A stretch of 64,000 nucleotides of DNA from Bhargavaea beijingensis (GTDB taxonomy: Bacteria > Bacillota > Bacilli > Bacillales_A > Planococcaceae), in NCBI RefSeq assembly GCF_900101985.1, contig NZ_FNAR01000008.1:1-64000 (forward strand), written 5' to 3'. This document shows, in pieces, positions 1-9,919 of this stretch. The notes under the pieces were generated by a model. That model searched no databases. It was not told the DNA's origin and saw nothing but the letters and a program-made list of their open reading frames with translations. The first letter of the stretch is position 1. Each line of letters begins with the position of its first letter. A program made the translations under genes and the position numbers.

Positions 1-442
1 ATGGCCTTCGGATTTGCCTCAAGGGTTCGCCATTTGCAACATGGCCTGCGGATTTGCCTCAAGGGTCGGCCATTTGCAATATGGCCTTCGGATTTGCCTC
101 AAGGGTTCACCTTTTGCAATATGGCCATCGAATTTGCCTCAAGGGTCGGCCATTTGCAATATGGCCGACGAATTTGCCTCAAGGGTTCGCCATTTGCAAT
201 ATGGCCTTCGGATTTGCCGCAAGTGCCCCGTCATTTGCAACATGGCCTTCGGATTTGCCGCAAGGGTTCACCGTTTGCAACATGGCCGGCAGATTTGCCT
301 CAAGGGTTCGCCATTTGCAACATGGCCTGCGGATTTGCCTCAAGGGTCGGCTATTTGCAATATGGCCTGCGGATTTGCCGTAAGGGTTCGCCATTTGCAA
401 CATGGCCATCGAATTTGCCGCAAGTGCCCCGTCATTTGCAAT
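1..442. repeat. Tandem array of 11 units of 40-41 bp
   Basis: Eleven head-to-tail units start at 1, 41, 81, 121, 161, 201, 242, 282, 322, 362 and 402. Nine are 40 bp and two (201 and 402) are 41 bp with the variant AAGTGCCCCGTC. Each unit carries ATTTGC twice, about 20 bp apart, so the underlying period is 20-21 bp. The unit junction reads GCCAT-TTGCAA(C/T)-ATGGC, an interrupted palindrome. The array may continue left of the window. Because 40 is not a multiple of 3, the long reading frames across it are by-products of the repeat and are not genes. Confidence 0.95.
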
Positions 443-500
443 AAGGCCCTTGACGCCCCCCAAATCTCTCAACAAATTATCATCAGCCCGCTCCCTCCTA

Positions 501-508
501 CATATGAT
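501..508 (+). promoter_or_regulatory. Possible sigma-E type -10 element upstream of spoIVFA
   Basis: CATATGAT resembles the -10 of mother-cell sigma-E promoters and lies 32 bp before the chosen spoIVFA start. The spoIVF operon is sigma-E dependent in Bacillus subtilis. I see no convincing -35 element, so this is tentative. Confidence 0.3.
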
Positions 509-539
509 AGAGAAAACATTTTGCAGGGGTGTGGTGCTG

Positions 540-1100
540 ATGAGGTGGAGGGAGAAGTGGGTGGCGGCGCTGCTCGTGACGGCGGTGCTGTTCGGGGTGG
601 CAAAACTGGAGGAGCACCAGGTGATGAAGACGCAGATTACGCATCTGGTACGGTCGGGGGAGGAGCTCACTGTACTGAAGAAGTGGGTGATGTCGTTCGT
701 GGATCAGGGGCGTCCGGAGACAGTGGTGCCGGTGACGGCGGACGGCGCGACACCGGCGATGGCGGAGTTTTCGTCTCTGCAGCCATTCCGGGAAGGGGTG
801 GTGCTGTCGTATGATGCGACCATCCCGGTGACGGCGAAGGGTGACGGGCTGGTCATCTATACCGGACATACCCGCCAGACGGGGAAGACGGTGACTGTCC
901 AGTATGATGACGGCGATACGGTGACTTATGGGTTCGTCGGAAAGTTTCTGACCTTGCCTTATACGACGGTAGGCACAGGTGAACCGATTGCGGAGCTGGA
1001 AACCGGGGCGATGTTTCTCGGTGTGCAGCGCAATGGCGACCTGATGGACGCGGAAGGTGTGAAAAATTGGCTGGCGTCATTGAGGGGGACGGGGGAATGA
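540..1100 (+). CDS. spoIVFA: Stage IV sporulation protein FA (SpoIVFA)-like
   Basis: This 186-residue protein has one N-terminal membrane segment (about residues 8-22) followed by an outer domain. Residues about 95-165 resemble a LytM/M23 peptidase fold but lack the metal-binding His residues, as in SpoIVFA. In the family it tethers and regulates the SpoIVFB protease in the outer forespore membrane and is itself cleaved by a forespore signal. It is shorter than Bacillus homologues. The assignment rests mainly on position directly before spoIVFB plus this topology. The ATG at 540 was chosen because AGGGGTG lies just upstream; an upstream ATG at 504 lacks a ribosome site. Confidence 0.75.
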   Translation: MRWREKWVAALLVTAVLFGVAKLEEHQVMKTQITHLVRSGEELTVLKKWVMSFVDQGRPETVVPVTADGATPAMAEFSSLQPFREGVVLSYDATIPVTAKGDGLVIYTGHTRQTGKTVTVQYDDGDTVTYGFVGKFLTLPYTTVGTGEPIAELETGAMFLGVQRNGDLMDAEGVKNWLASLRGTGE

Positions 1101-1119
1101 CAACCGGAGTCCTCTCTAA

Positions 1120-1743
1120 ATGAAGTACCGGATGCATCCGGTCATGATCCCGTTCCTGCTTGCCATCATTGCGAGCGGGAATGTCTCGTTCTACGCCATC
1201 GTACTCGGCTCGCTCCTGTTCCATGAAGCCGGCCATCTGCTGGCCGCAAAATGGACGGGCGCTCCCGTTAGGCAATGCGTCATCATGCCTTATGGCGGGG
1301 AAATCGTGATTCCCCGTTTTTCCCGTTTGCCGAAATCGGACAGGCTCATCATCATCGCGGGCGGACCTGCGGCGACAACCTTATTGCTGTCCGCGTCATT
1401 TTTAATCCACACCCCCGGCCGCGACCAGCTGATTGCGACACAGCTTGCCCTGCTCGGACTGAATCTGTTGCCGTTTTTACCGTTGGATGGCGGGCGGGCA
1501 GCGCTTATTTTCCTCCCAAAGCATAAACTCCCGCTCATTCTGCTCTCCATTTCCGTATCGGCTGCCGCTGCCGTCTTTTTCATACTCTTTTTGCCGCAAT
1601 CGGCACCTTACCTGTTCCTCTCCCTGTTCCTGCTGCTGCAAAACATTCTTCACTGGCGGTACAGAAAATATGAGCGTGTGCTGGAGCGCGTTTATTCCGG
1701 AAGTTTTCCAAGGCCGGCAGTTGACCGGCAGTCCGGTCTGTGA
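1120..1743 (+). CDS. spoIVFB: SpoIVFB, site-2-type intramembrane metalloprotease
   Basis: This 207-residue, multi-pass M50 family protease carries the zinc motif HEAGH at residues 35-39 and the second metal-ligand motif PLDGG (Asp about 123). In sporulating cells SpoIVFB cuts the N-terminal pro-sequence of sigma-K inside the membrane. Its substrate gene, sigK, is also in this window (50220-50951). It starts 20 bp after spoIVFA, with GGAG about 11 bp upstream, and is probably co-transcribed with it. BofA, the usual partner, is not in the window. Confidence 0.93.
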   Translation: MKYRMHPVMIPFLLAIIASGNVSFYAIVLGSLLFHEAGHLLAAKWTGAPVRQCVIMPYGGEIVIPRFSRLPKSDRLIIIAGGPAATTLLLSASFLIHTPGRDQLIATQLALLGLNLLPFLPLDGGRAALIFLPKHKLPLILLSISVSAAAAVFFILFLPQSAPYLFLSLFLLLQNILHWRYRKYERVLERVYSGSFPRPAVDRQSGL

Positions 1744-1754
1744 TAGTATTTTCA

Positions 1755-1859
1755 TGTTGGTTTGTAGCGCACCCGTGCTACTACAACCGCACTGACAAGG
1801 TCCTAAGCACCGCGAGGTCACCTTGGAGGGCGAGTCTTAGTCTAAGAGGAGGTGCAAGC
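1755..1859 (+). promoter_or_regulatory. L21 ribosomal protein leader
   Basis: The roughly 100-nt untranslated stretch before rplU is rich in short complementary segments and sits where Firmicutes carry the L21 leader, a structured autoregulatory mRNA element. It ends with the ribosome site AAGAGGAGGTG directly before the rplU ATG. The call rests on position and general layout; I did not fold it. Confidence 0.65.
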
Positions 1860-2168
1860 ATGTACGCAATCATTGAAACAGGCGGCAAGCAAGTTAAAGT
1901 TGAAGCGGGCCAGGAGATCTACATCGAAAAGCTCGCAGGTGACGTCGAGGAGACGATCACTTTCGATAAAGTATTGTTCGTCGGCGGCGACGACGTGAAA
2001 GTCGGAGCTCCATACGTGGAAGGCGCAACCGTTACAGGTAAGATCGCCAAGCACGGCCGCGGCAAGAAAATCGTTGTCTTCAAATACAAGCGCCGTAAAA
2101 ACTACCGCAAGAAGCAGGGTCACCGTCAGCCTTACACAAAAGTCGTTATCGACGGCATCAACCTGTAA
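1860..2168 (+). CDS. rplU: 50S ribosomal protein L21
   Basis: This 102-residue protein is a full-length L21, beginning [11 protein letters not shown] and containing the basic RNA-binding stretch [17 protein letters not shown] near the C-terminus. L21 binds 23S rRNA in the large subunit. The ATG at 1860 is preceded by an optimal AGGAGGTG. It heads the conserved trio rplU-prp-rpmA and is probably controlled by the leader before it. Confidence 0.98.
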   Translation: MYAIIETGGKQVKVEAGQEIYIEKLAGDVEETITFDKVLFVGGDDVKVGAPYVEGATVTGKIAKHGRGKKIVVFKYKRRKNYRKKQGHRQPYTKVVIDGINL

Positions 2169-2171
2169 GCC

Positions 2172-2495
2172 GTGATCCGGGTAATTGTGGATGAAACATC
2201 AGATGGCCGCATCACCTCATTCGAGATGACCGGCCATGCGGACTTCGCGGAACACGGAAAGGATCTTGTCTGCGCCGCGGCCTCGGCCGTGTCGTTCGGC
2301 GCCGTGAACTCGGTGTATGCACTGACGGAAACGGAGCCGAAGGTGGATCTTGGCGATGATGGCGGCTATTTGTCCGTCAAAGTGCCGGATCCCGAAGACG
2401 AATCCGTCCAGCTGATCCTGAAGTCCATGATCGTTTCATTGCAGACCATTGAGCGGGACTATGGTGAACATATTAAAGTGACTATTAACCGATAG
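2172..2495 (+). CDS. prp: Prp, ribosomal-processing cysteine protease (YsxB)
   Basis: This 107-residue protein starts with GTG three bases after rplU. It has the catalytic pair His22 (in GHADFAEHG) and Cys34 (in DLVCAAAS) that defines Prp. In Firmicutes Prp removes the N-terminal extension of ribosomal protein L27. The neighbouring L27 here keeps that extension with the LQFFA cleavage motif, so enzyme and substrate are encoded together. The prp stop codon TAG overlaps the ribosome site of rpmA. Confidence 0.95.
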   Translation: MIRVIVDETSDGRITSFEMTGHADFAEHGKDLVCAAASAVSFGAVNSVYALTETEPKVDLGDDGGYLSVKVPDPEDESVQLILKSMIVSLQTIERDYGEHIKVTINR

Positions 2496-2792
<297 letters not shown>

Positions 2793-2809
2793 GCAACAGA
2801 TGGATGAAG

Positions 2810-2843
2810 GCGGGCTGCATGATTCTCATGCGGCCCGCTTTTT
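2810..2843 (+). terminator. Rho-independent terminator after rpmA
   Basis: A 13-bp stem (2810-2822 with 2826-2838, one G-U pair) with a TTC loop is followed by TTTTT. It separates the ribosomal-protein operon from spo0B. Confidence 0.93.
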
Positions 2844-2871
2844 CTTTGGCGGAATTTTTACCCCCTCTGCA

Positions 2872-2901
2872 TTGAAACAGGCTCGTCCTGTAGTGTTATA
2901 C
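2872..2901 (+). promoter_or_regulatory. Sigma-A type promoter of spo0B-obg
   Basis: TTGAAA (2872-2877) and TTATAC (2896-2901) are separated by 18 bp, lying just after the rpmA terminator and about 40 bp before spo0B. Confidence 0.6.
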
Positions 2902-2941
2902 TGTACGTACGGGATGAACACGAACTCTAGGGAGACGGGAA

Positions 2942-4776
<1,835 letters not shown>

Positions 4777-4837
4777 GACCTGCCCATAAGGGGGCCTGCC
4801 GGCGAGGACGGCAGGAAGAGAAAAGAGGGCTGAAACA

Positions 4838-5293
4838 ATGAAAGATGTTTCGGATGAAAATTACTATCTGGTCAGGGAAGACGTCCTGACGGAATCGATG
4901 CAGAAAACGCTCGAAGCAAAGCGCCTCCTGCAGAACGGTGAGGAGACGACCATCTGGGATGCGGTAAAACGGGTCGGCCTGTCACGGAGCGCATTTTATA
5001 AATATCGCGACACGGTCTTTCCGTTCCATTCAGTCGTCCAGGAGCGGATCCTCACGATCTTCCTGCAACTGGAGGATCGGGAAGGGGCACTTGCGGAACT
5101 GCTGCGCACCGTGGCTGAGACGGAGTGCAATGTGCTGACGATCCATCAGACAATTCCGATCCAGGGACGCGCGAATGTCACATTGTCCCTGGACGTGACC
5201 GCAATGACGATGGAATTGAACACGTTTCTGCAGACGCTCAAGCGTCTGCCGTTCATCGAATCGGCAGATGTCGTCAGCTCGGGCGCTTATTGA
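4838..5293 (+). CDS. pheB: ACT-domain protein PheB
   Basis: This 151-residue protein has an N-terminal helical, helix-turn-helix-like region (WDAVKRVGLSRSAFYKYRD) and a C-terminal ACT domain from about residue 75. PheB proteins sit next to prephenate dehydratase in Bacillales and are thought to sense an aromatic amino acid; the exact role is not settled. It starts 61 bp after obg with AGAGGG upstream and is followed 13 bp later by pheA. Confidence 0.88.
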   Translation: MKDVSDENYYLVREDVLTESMQKTLEAKRLLQNGEETTIWDAVKRVGLSRSAFYKYRDTVFPFHSVVQERILTIFLQLEDREGALAELLRTVAETECNVLTIHQTIPIQGRANVTLSLDVTAMTMELNTFLQTLKRLPFIESADVVSSGAY

Positions 5294-5306
5294 GGGGGAG
5301 AACGGT

Positions 5307-6191
5307 TTGGAAAAAGCAGTGACACGGGTGGCTTATCTCGGACCGGAGGCGTCGTTCACCCATCTGGCGGCGGATGGCCTGTTCCGCGGAGACTGGCTTA
5401 TGCCTTATACGACAATTCCGGAAGCGATCGAAGCCGTATCGGAAGACCGTGCAGACTATGCAGTCGTCCCGATTGAAAATGCGCTGGAAGGGGCCGTCTC
5501 CCTGACGGTCGATTACCTTTATCATGAAGTGGAGCTTTATATTAATGCGGAGATCCTGCAGCCCATCGATCAGCATCTCATGGTCCATCCAAAGCAGGCG
5601 GACAGGTGGGAAGAGGTGGAATCAATCCATTCCCACCCGCAGGCGCTGGCACAGTGCCATAAATTCCTGCACTACCGGTTCCGCGGCGTGCCACTGATTC
5701 AGGCAACCTCGACTGCGGGTGCGGCGAAATATGCATCCGATAATCCGGATCTGAACATTGCAGCCATCGGCAACCGGTTTGCGGCAGAAAAATATGGACT
5801 GAAAATCGTGCAGGACAGCATCAATGATTTCCACTTTAACCGGACGCGGTTTGTCGTCCTTTCAAAGCGAGATGAAGAGATCGGCAAAGACGGATGCGGG
5901 GACAAGGTCAAATCAACACTGATGATCAATCTTCCGAAGGACAACCGCTCCGGAGCGCTTCATCAGGTGCTGTCCGTTTTCGCCTGGAGGCGGCTCAACC
6001 TGACCAAAATCGAATCTCGGCCGATGAAAACGGGGCTCGGCGATTATTTCTTTATCGTCGACGTCGACGCCGGGAAAGAAGAGCAGATGATGAAAGGCGC
6101 CTTGGAAGAACTCGAAGCCCTCGGCTGCATCGTCAAGCCGCTCGGCACTTACAGGACATATGAAATCAAACCGGCACCGCGCGAACATTAA
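5307..6191 (+). CDS. pheA: Prephenate dehydratase
   Basis: This 294-residue enzyme converts prephenate to phenylpyruvate for phenylalanine synthesis. The catalytic domain (about 1-185) has GPEASFTH at the start and the catalytic TRF motif in NRTRFVVLS. The ACT domain that follows carries ESRP, the phenylalanine-feedback motif. The start is TTG at 5307 with GGGGAG 8 bp upstream; no in-frame ATG is near. The stop codon lies inside the loop of the terminator hairpin. Confidence 0.95.
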   Translation: MEKAVTRVAYLGPEASFTHLAADGLFRGDWLMPYTTIPEAIEAVSEDRADYAVVPIENALEGAVSLTVDYLYHEVELYINAEILQPIDQHLMVHPKQADRWEEVESIHSHPQALAQCHKFLHYRFRGVPLIQATSTAGAAKYASDNPDLNIAAIGNRFAAEKYGLKIVQDSINDFHFNRTRFVVLSKRDEEIGKDGCGDKVKSTLMINLPKDNRSGALHQVLSVFAWRRLNLTKIESRPMKTGLGDYFFIVDVDAGKEEQMMKGALEELEALGCIVKPLGTYRTYEIKPAPREH

Positions 6192-6209
6192 GCGCGATGC
6201 CGGTTTTTA
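6171..6209 (+). terminator. Terminator overlapping the 3' end of pheA
   Basis: A 12-bp stem with one mismatch (6171-6182 with 6192-6203) encloses the pheA stop codon and is followed by TTTTT. It ends the pheBA operon. Confidence 0.85.
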
Positions 6210-6253
6210 TATGGGGGAGCTGTTTCTCTGTTAGGCAATAACCGCGCTTCCCG

Positions 6254-6793
6254 TCACGCCTCGTCAGTCAACAGGCCATGCTCCCTTAGCGCCTGCTCTG
6301 CACGGTCCAATATTTCTTCGCTGTCCGCGGAGATGGTGTGCAGATGCGGGCCGCCGGTCAGCTCCAGCAGGAAAGGCGATCCGGTCTCGTTTACGCGGGA
6401 GATAAATTGGCCCACGTCATGCCGGTTATTGACCATGATGGCGGCGGTCAGTTCTCCATAAACCGGATGCTCAACGGTGACATCACGGACAGAAGCGCCT
6501 GCGTCGACGATCAGGTTCAGCTCGCCCTCCGTCTGGTCAGGAGTGTGCGTACAGGCGACTTTTCTCGACAAAACGCCTTTTCGCTGCGGTGCTTCACTAC
6601 CCAGGTGGACATATCCTGAACTCGTCGCCACGATGGACTCGCCGTGCGCCTTCAGTAACGTAATATCCCCGACGATGACCTGGCGGCTCACTCCGCATAA
6701 TTTTGCCAGGTCGGCCCCTTTGATCGGCCGCCTGCTTTCTTTTAGTTTGCTGAGGATCAGCTCTCTCCGCTCGTTTCCCTTCAACTTTTCCAT
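6254..6793 (-). CDS. niaR: NiaR/YrxA transcriptional repressor of NAD synthesis
   Basis: This 179-residue protein has an N-terminal winged helix (about 6-60, with LAKLCGVSRQVIVGDI as recognition helix) and a C-terminal 3H domain, named for three conserved His; candidates are in ACTHTPD, VEHPVYGEL and GGPHLHTI. Family members bind nicotinic acid and repress NAD biosynthesis or niacin uptake genes. The ATG at 6793 is chosen because AAGGAG lies 8 bp upstream. No nad biosynthesis genes adjoin it, unlike Bacillus subtilis, so its targets must be elsewhere. It converges on pheA and diverges from safA. Confidence 0.92.
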   Translation of the reverse strand: MEKLKGNERRELILSKLKESRRPIKGADLAKLCGVSRQVIVGDITLLKAHGESIVATSSGYVHLGSEAPQRKGVLSRKVACTHTPDQTEGELNLIVDAGASVRDVTVEHPVYGELTAAIMVNNRHDVGQFISRVNETGSPFLLELTGGPHLHTISADSEEILDRAEQALREHGLLTDEA

Positions 6794-6842
6794 GAGCTTC
6801 GACTCCTTCCCGTCATAACTGCTGTTCGTTTTCTCATAGCTT

Positions 6843-6871
6843 ATTGTGAAGACGTCCTCGGAGTCTGTCAA
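6843..6871 (-). promoter_or_regulatory. Sigma-A type promoter of niaR
   Basis: On the minus strand TTGACA (6871-6866) and CACAAT (6848-6843) are spaced by exactly 17 bp, about 50 bp before the niaR start. An operator may overlap but I cannot define one. Confidence 0.65.
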
Positions 6872-6900
6872 AGTTTCAGTGTCATCGCCCAGCGCGGGGT

Positions 6901-6909
6901 CATACGCTA
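6901..6909 (+). promoter_or_regulatory. Possible sigma-E/sigma-K -10 element of safA
   Basis: CATACGCTA matches the -10 consensus of late mother-cell sigma factors (CATA followed by a spaced TA). It would place the transcript start about 15 bp before the safA start codon, agreeing with mother-cell expression of coat genes. The -35 region is not clear. Confidence 0.45.
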
Positions 6910-6932
6910 TACCGATGGAAGGGGGAGAAGCA

Positions 6933-7961
6933 ATGCACGTGCACATTGTGCAGAAAGGGGATACCCTCTGGAAAATCTCCAGGCAGTACGGGGTTCCCTT
7001 TGAAGAAGTCAAACGGCTCAACGCCCATCTGGCAAATCCGGACTATATCGTGCCGGGGATGAAGATCTTCCTGCCGGATCATGCAAAGAAGGGGAAAGGC
7101 AAGCCGCCCGCCGAACATCCGTATAAAGACGGACGGCCGAAAAAACCGGTGAAAGAAAAACAGGAAATGGAATCGTCGGAGCTGACTCCGGTTCCGCCAC
7201 CACCGCCGCCGATGGAAAAGCCGGCACCGCCAAAGCCGGCACCGCCAAAGCCGGCACCGCCAAAGCCGGCACCGTTGCCGGTTCCGCCACCACCGCCGAT
7301 GGAAGAAGAGTCGCCGATGGCACCGCCACCGGTCATGCCGGAAATGGAGATGCCCCCGATGCCTCATCCATGTCCACCAGAGAAGGAGGCGGCCATCCCG
7401 ATGATGCCGATGCCGTTCTGTTGTATGCCGGTGTTTGATATGAGCTGCATGTGCGGCCATATGCCGTACCATCACTACCCTCAAATGATGCACCCTTATC
7501 CTCAGATGCCGATGCAGCCATACCCAGAAGCACATCCGTATCCGGCCATGCCGCAAATGCCGGCAGCACCGGGCTACACGCTGCCTGTTGCGGAGGGGAT
7601 GCCGGAATACGCCATGCCGGCTGAGCAAGAATCGCCGGATCGTGGTTGGAAAATGAGCGAATCGAGTTCTTATTCCTCTTCGCTGGACGTGTATATGGGC
7701 AATCGTCACGAACAGGAGTCACCGATGGCTGACGACCTCCATGTGCCTCAGGCCCCGATGCACATGTATCCGGCAGAGTCTCCTGGCGGCTGCGGATGTG
7801 GCGATGGGCCGTCCGTGCCGTACCCCGTCCAGGCCGCCGCGTGGCCTTACTGGCCGCAGCCGGGCTTCCAGCCTTATCCGGGCCACGGCCACCATCATGG
7901 CCATCACCAAGGGCAATGCTGCCATGTATGCGGATCTCCGTTCGGATACGGCGGCTACTGA
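6933..7961 (+). CDS. safA: SafA-like LysM spore coat assembly protein
   Basis: This 342-residue protein has one LysM peptidoglycan-binding domain at residues 2-47 (VQKGDTLWKISRQYGVP, IVPGMKIFLP). A lysine/proline-rich linker follows with three tandem PPKPA repeats, then a long Pro/Met/Tyr-rich tail ending in a His/Cys-rich segment (HGHHHGHHQGQCCHVC). SafA directs the inner spore coat onto the cortex surface. The ATG at 6933 is chosen because GAAGGGGGAG precedes it and it places LysM at the N-terminus. The tail composition differs strongly from neighbours and contains several Cys pairs that could crosslink or bind metal. Confidence 0.82.
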   Translation: MHVHIVQKGDTLWKISRQYGVPFEEVKRLNAHLANPDYIVPGMKIFLPDHAKKGKGKPPAEHPYKDGRPKKPVKEKQEMESSELTPVPPPPPPMEKPAPPKPAPPKPAPPKPAPLPVPPPPPMEEESPMAPPPVMPEMEMPPMPHPCPPEKEAAIPMMPMPFCCMPVFDMSCMCGHMPYHHYPQMMHPYPQMPMQPYPEAHPYPAMPQMPAAPGYTLPVAEGMPEYAMPAEQESPDRGWKMSESSSYSSSLDVYMGNRHEQESPMADDLHVPQAPMHMYPAESPGGCGCGDGPSVPYPVQAAAWPYWPQPGFQPYPGHGHHHGHHQGQCCHVCGSPFGYGGY

Positions 7962-7967
7962 TCAACC

Positions 7968-8840
7968 ATGACTGCCGGGGGCAACATCCGACAGATTAAA
8001 CAGAATGTATGGAAATGGGACGTCGGCGGCAAACGCTATTCGCTGAAGAAATATGATTCCGTCCAACAGGCACGCAAGGTGAGGCGGATCCATGACGAGC
8101 TCCAGAATATCGGGTTCCCGCACATCCTGCCGATCATCGGTTCGGCGGATGAACGGGCGGTCATCCAGCCGTGGCTAGACCGTGCCAGACCCGCCGACTA
8201 TTCGACGAGGGAAGGGCGGGAGCGGACACTTTCAGTACTCAGCCTGCTCCATGAGACTTCGGGCCACGTGAGTTGGGAAAGTACCGGTGTGCTTTACAGG
8301 TATCCGCTCATCGCAAAATGGGAAGACCGGCTTGAAAAGTTCCGCAGCCAGAAAAAGAAGCTGGTGCAGCTGATGGGAAGCCAGCACTACGGTGCCATCG
8401 TCTATCATTCCGAGCAAGCGCTCCGGACGATCCGGAAAACATATGATCCCGAGGAACACTGCACACTACTGCATGGAGACGTCGTTCATCATAATTTTCT
8501 GAAGGGCCCGGATGGCAAATACGTGATGATCGATTTTGACCTGGCTTGCATCGGTCCGTCCGGCACGGAGACCGCCCTGTGGATCCACCGCGTCCTGTCG
8601 CATGTCGACTTTAACCTGGATTACCTGTGCGGCGAGCAGCCAGGACTCGCTTCGCTTTCCGCGTCGTCTTTCAATCTGCTTCTTTATCCGAATGAATTGC
8701 TGAGGGAATGGCTGTACTTGCTGTCCCTTGACGATGACAAACAGAAAATCATGAAAGTGAAGCTGGACCGGTTCACGGATAAAGCGATGTCCGCCTGGAT
8801 TCCGCTGTGCTATCAAGTATCGAAACGTGCGAACCATTGA
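7968..8840 (+). CDS. CotS/YsxE-family spore coat kinase-like protein
   Basis: This 290-residue protein has an aminoglycoside-phosphotransferase/choline-kinase fold: HGDVVHHN at residues 169-176 (catalytic-loop type) and IDFD at 188-191 (metal-binding type). Spore coat proteins CotS, CotI, YutH and YsxE belong to this family and depend on inner-coat or SpoVID/SafA-type scaffolds. It lies 6 bp after safA, so the pair is probably one mother-cell operon. The start has only a weak ribosome site, which suggests coupling to safA translation. Which coat kinase-like paralogue it corresponds to cannot be told from sequence alone. Confidence 0.8.
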   Translation: MTAGGNIRQIKQNVWKWDVGGKRYSLKKYDSVQQARKVRRIHDELQNIGFPHILPIIGSADERAVIQPWLDRARPADYSTREGRERTLSVLSLLHETSGHVSWESTGVLYRYPLIAKWEDRLEKFRSQKKKLVQLMGSQHYGAIVYHSEQALRTIRKTYDPEEHCTLLHGDVVHHNFLKGPDGKYVMIDFDLACIGPSGTETALWIHRVLSHVDFNLDYLCGEQPGLASLSASSFNLLLYPNELLREWLYLLSLDDDKQKIMKVKLDRFTDKAMSAWIPLCYQVSKRANH

Positions 8841-8850
8841 TTGTTTCTTG

Positions 8851-8894
8851 CCCCGGATCTCTCAAAGCCAAGAGAGATCCGGGGTACTTTTTTT
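8851..8894 (+). terminator. Terminator after the CotS-family gene
   Basis: A perfect 13-bp stem (8851-8863 with 8872-8884), an 8-nt loop and a run of seven T. It marks the end of the conserved chromosome before the island. Confidence 0.95.
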
Positions 8895-8936
8895 GATGGT
8901 TAAAAACTATACAATTGGGAGGGTTCGGAGGAGGAC

Positions 8937-8954
8937 CTCCCCCAAAACCTCCCC
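8937..8954. repeat. Candidate left attachment site
   Basis: CTCCCCCAAAACCTCCCC occurs here and again at 11304-11321, on both sides of the island. Here it forms the right arm of an imperfect inverted repeat reaching back to about 8912, centred on GGAGGACCTCC. It lies 3 bp from the integrase stop codon. Confidence 0.65.
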
Positions 8955-8957
8955 AAT

Positions 8958-9884
8958 TCATAGATTAAGGGCGTTCGCGAAGAGGGTAACCGACTCAACT
9001 TTGAGGTCATCAATGGCGTATCCATAGACCTTCATGACCATATCCGCAGTATTGCCCAATCGTTCGGCGACATCGTGGACAGGCAGTCCCTGAGACAGCA
9101 GCAGAGCAGCATGGGAATGGCGCAGGGCGTGCGGAGTGATCTTCGGTATGTCCAAGTCGTTCCGCCTGATAAAACACCTCAGATAGTCGCGTACGGCGCT
9201 ATATGTGATGGCCGTTCCTCGACTGGATATAAACGCGAAATCTTTTTCAGAGTGTCTGATTCCATGTCGCAGCTTTTGGGCTTTCGTCCAGGTCTTATAG
9301 GACATCAGCATGTCAATTACTTGCTGGTCAATCAGCACGGTCCGGTAGCTGTTAAGTGTCTTGGGTTCTCGTATGCCCCTGGCATCGCGTGTTCGAAGGA
9401 CAGTTACTGTTTTGTTCTGCGGATCGATCTCTTCCCAGGTCAGTCCTAAGACTTCACCAACACGAAGACCGGTGTATGCCAGCAGATGGAGAATGACATT
9501 ATGAGTCGGCATTGCTTTTTCCTTTACCGCCGACAGTAAGACATTCAGTTGCTTGGCAGTCAAGAAGGGAGGGTCATTCTTTCCGGTCTCCACCGACATA
9601 CCGCTGAATCGGTTTCTGGTGATGTATTCGTCCTGGACGGCTGCATTGACGGCAATCATGAACGTCTGATGGTAGAGGTTCACCGTTCTTGGCTTTAACT
9701 TCTGGAGCATGACATTGATAAATTCCCGCTCATACGTGGTCCGGTCGAGGGTTGCCAGCTTGTACCGGCCGATCAGCGGCTTGACGTAATTTGTCATAAT
9801 CCCTTTCCGGTGATCCCTCGTAGGTTTTTTCCATTTCCCTGACTTTGTTTCAAACCAGATGTCAATCCATTCACTTACCGTCAT
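8958..9884 (-). CDS. Tyrosine site-specific integrase, N-terminally truncated
   Basis: This 308-residue phage/ICE-type integrase has a core-binding domain (about 1-105) and catalytic domain (about 108-308). Visible active-site residues are Arg141 (TGLRVGEVLGL), Lys175, His252-Arg255 (HALRHSHAALLL) and the Tyr287 nucleophile (KVYGYA); the second His position is Asn278. Relatives are usually about 370-390 residues with a DNA-arm-binding domain before the core-binding domain. That domain is missing: the frame continues about 15 codons upstream of the ATG as integrase-like KRIENSN, then runs into a stop inside unrelated AT-rich DNA. The protein is probably defective or altered in site recognition. 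Confidence 0.88.
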   Translation of the reverse strand: MTVSEWIDIWFETKSGKWKKPTRDHRKGIMTNYVKPLIGRYKLATLDRTTYEREFINVMLQKLKPRTVNLYHQTFMIAVNAAVQDEYITRNRFSGMSVETGKNDPPFLTAKQLNVLLSAVKEKAMPTHNVILHLLAYTGLRVGEVLGLTWEEIDPQNKTVTVLRTRDARGIREPKTLNSYRTVLIDQQVIDMLMSYKTWTKAQKLRHGIRHSEKDFAFISSRGTAITYSAVRDYLRCFIRRNDLDIPKITPHALRHSHAALLLSQGLPVHDVAERLGNTADMVMKVYGYAIDDLKVESVTLFANALNL

Positions 9885-9919
9885 GTTTGAATTCTCAATC
9901 CGTTTTACTTTTAGTAGTA

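Noticed and set aside
1-442. CRISPR array
   Set aside because: Units are contiguous and nearly identical along their whole length; there are no unique spacers of constant size and no cas genes.
1-814. Long overlapping open frames in three phases across the 40-bp array
   Set aside because: They follow from repeating a stop-free 40-bp unit; no ribosome sites and no protein family resemblance.
6900-7709. Long minus-strand frames opposite safA
   Set aside because: They mirror the biased Pro/Met/His codons of safA and give low-complexity His/Arg-rich products without start signals.
9075-9449. Plus-strand frame opposite the integrase
   Set aside because: It is antisense to conserved integrase motifs and has no ribosome site.
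9845-9919. TTG starts at 9845 or 9887 for the bacteriocin-like gene
   Set aside because: Both lie in DNA that is antisense to the integrase and lack ribosome sites; the leader would still lack basic residues, so the 5' end is treated as lost.
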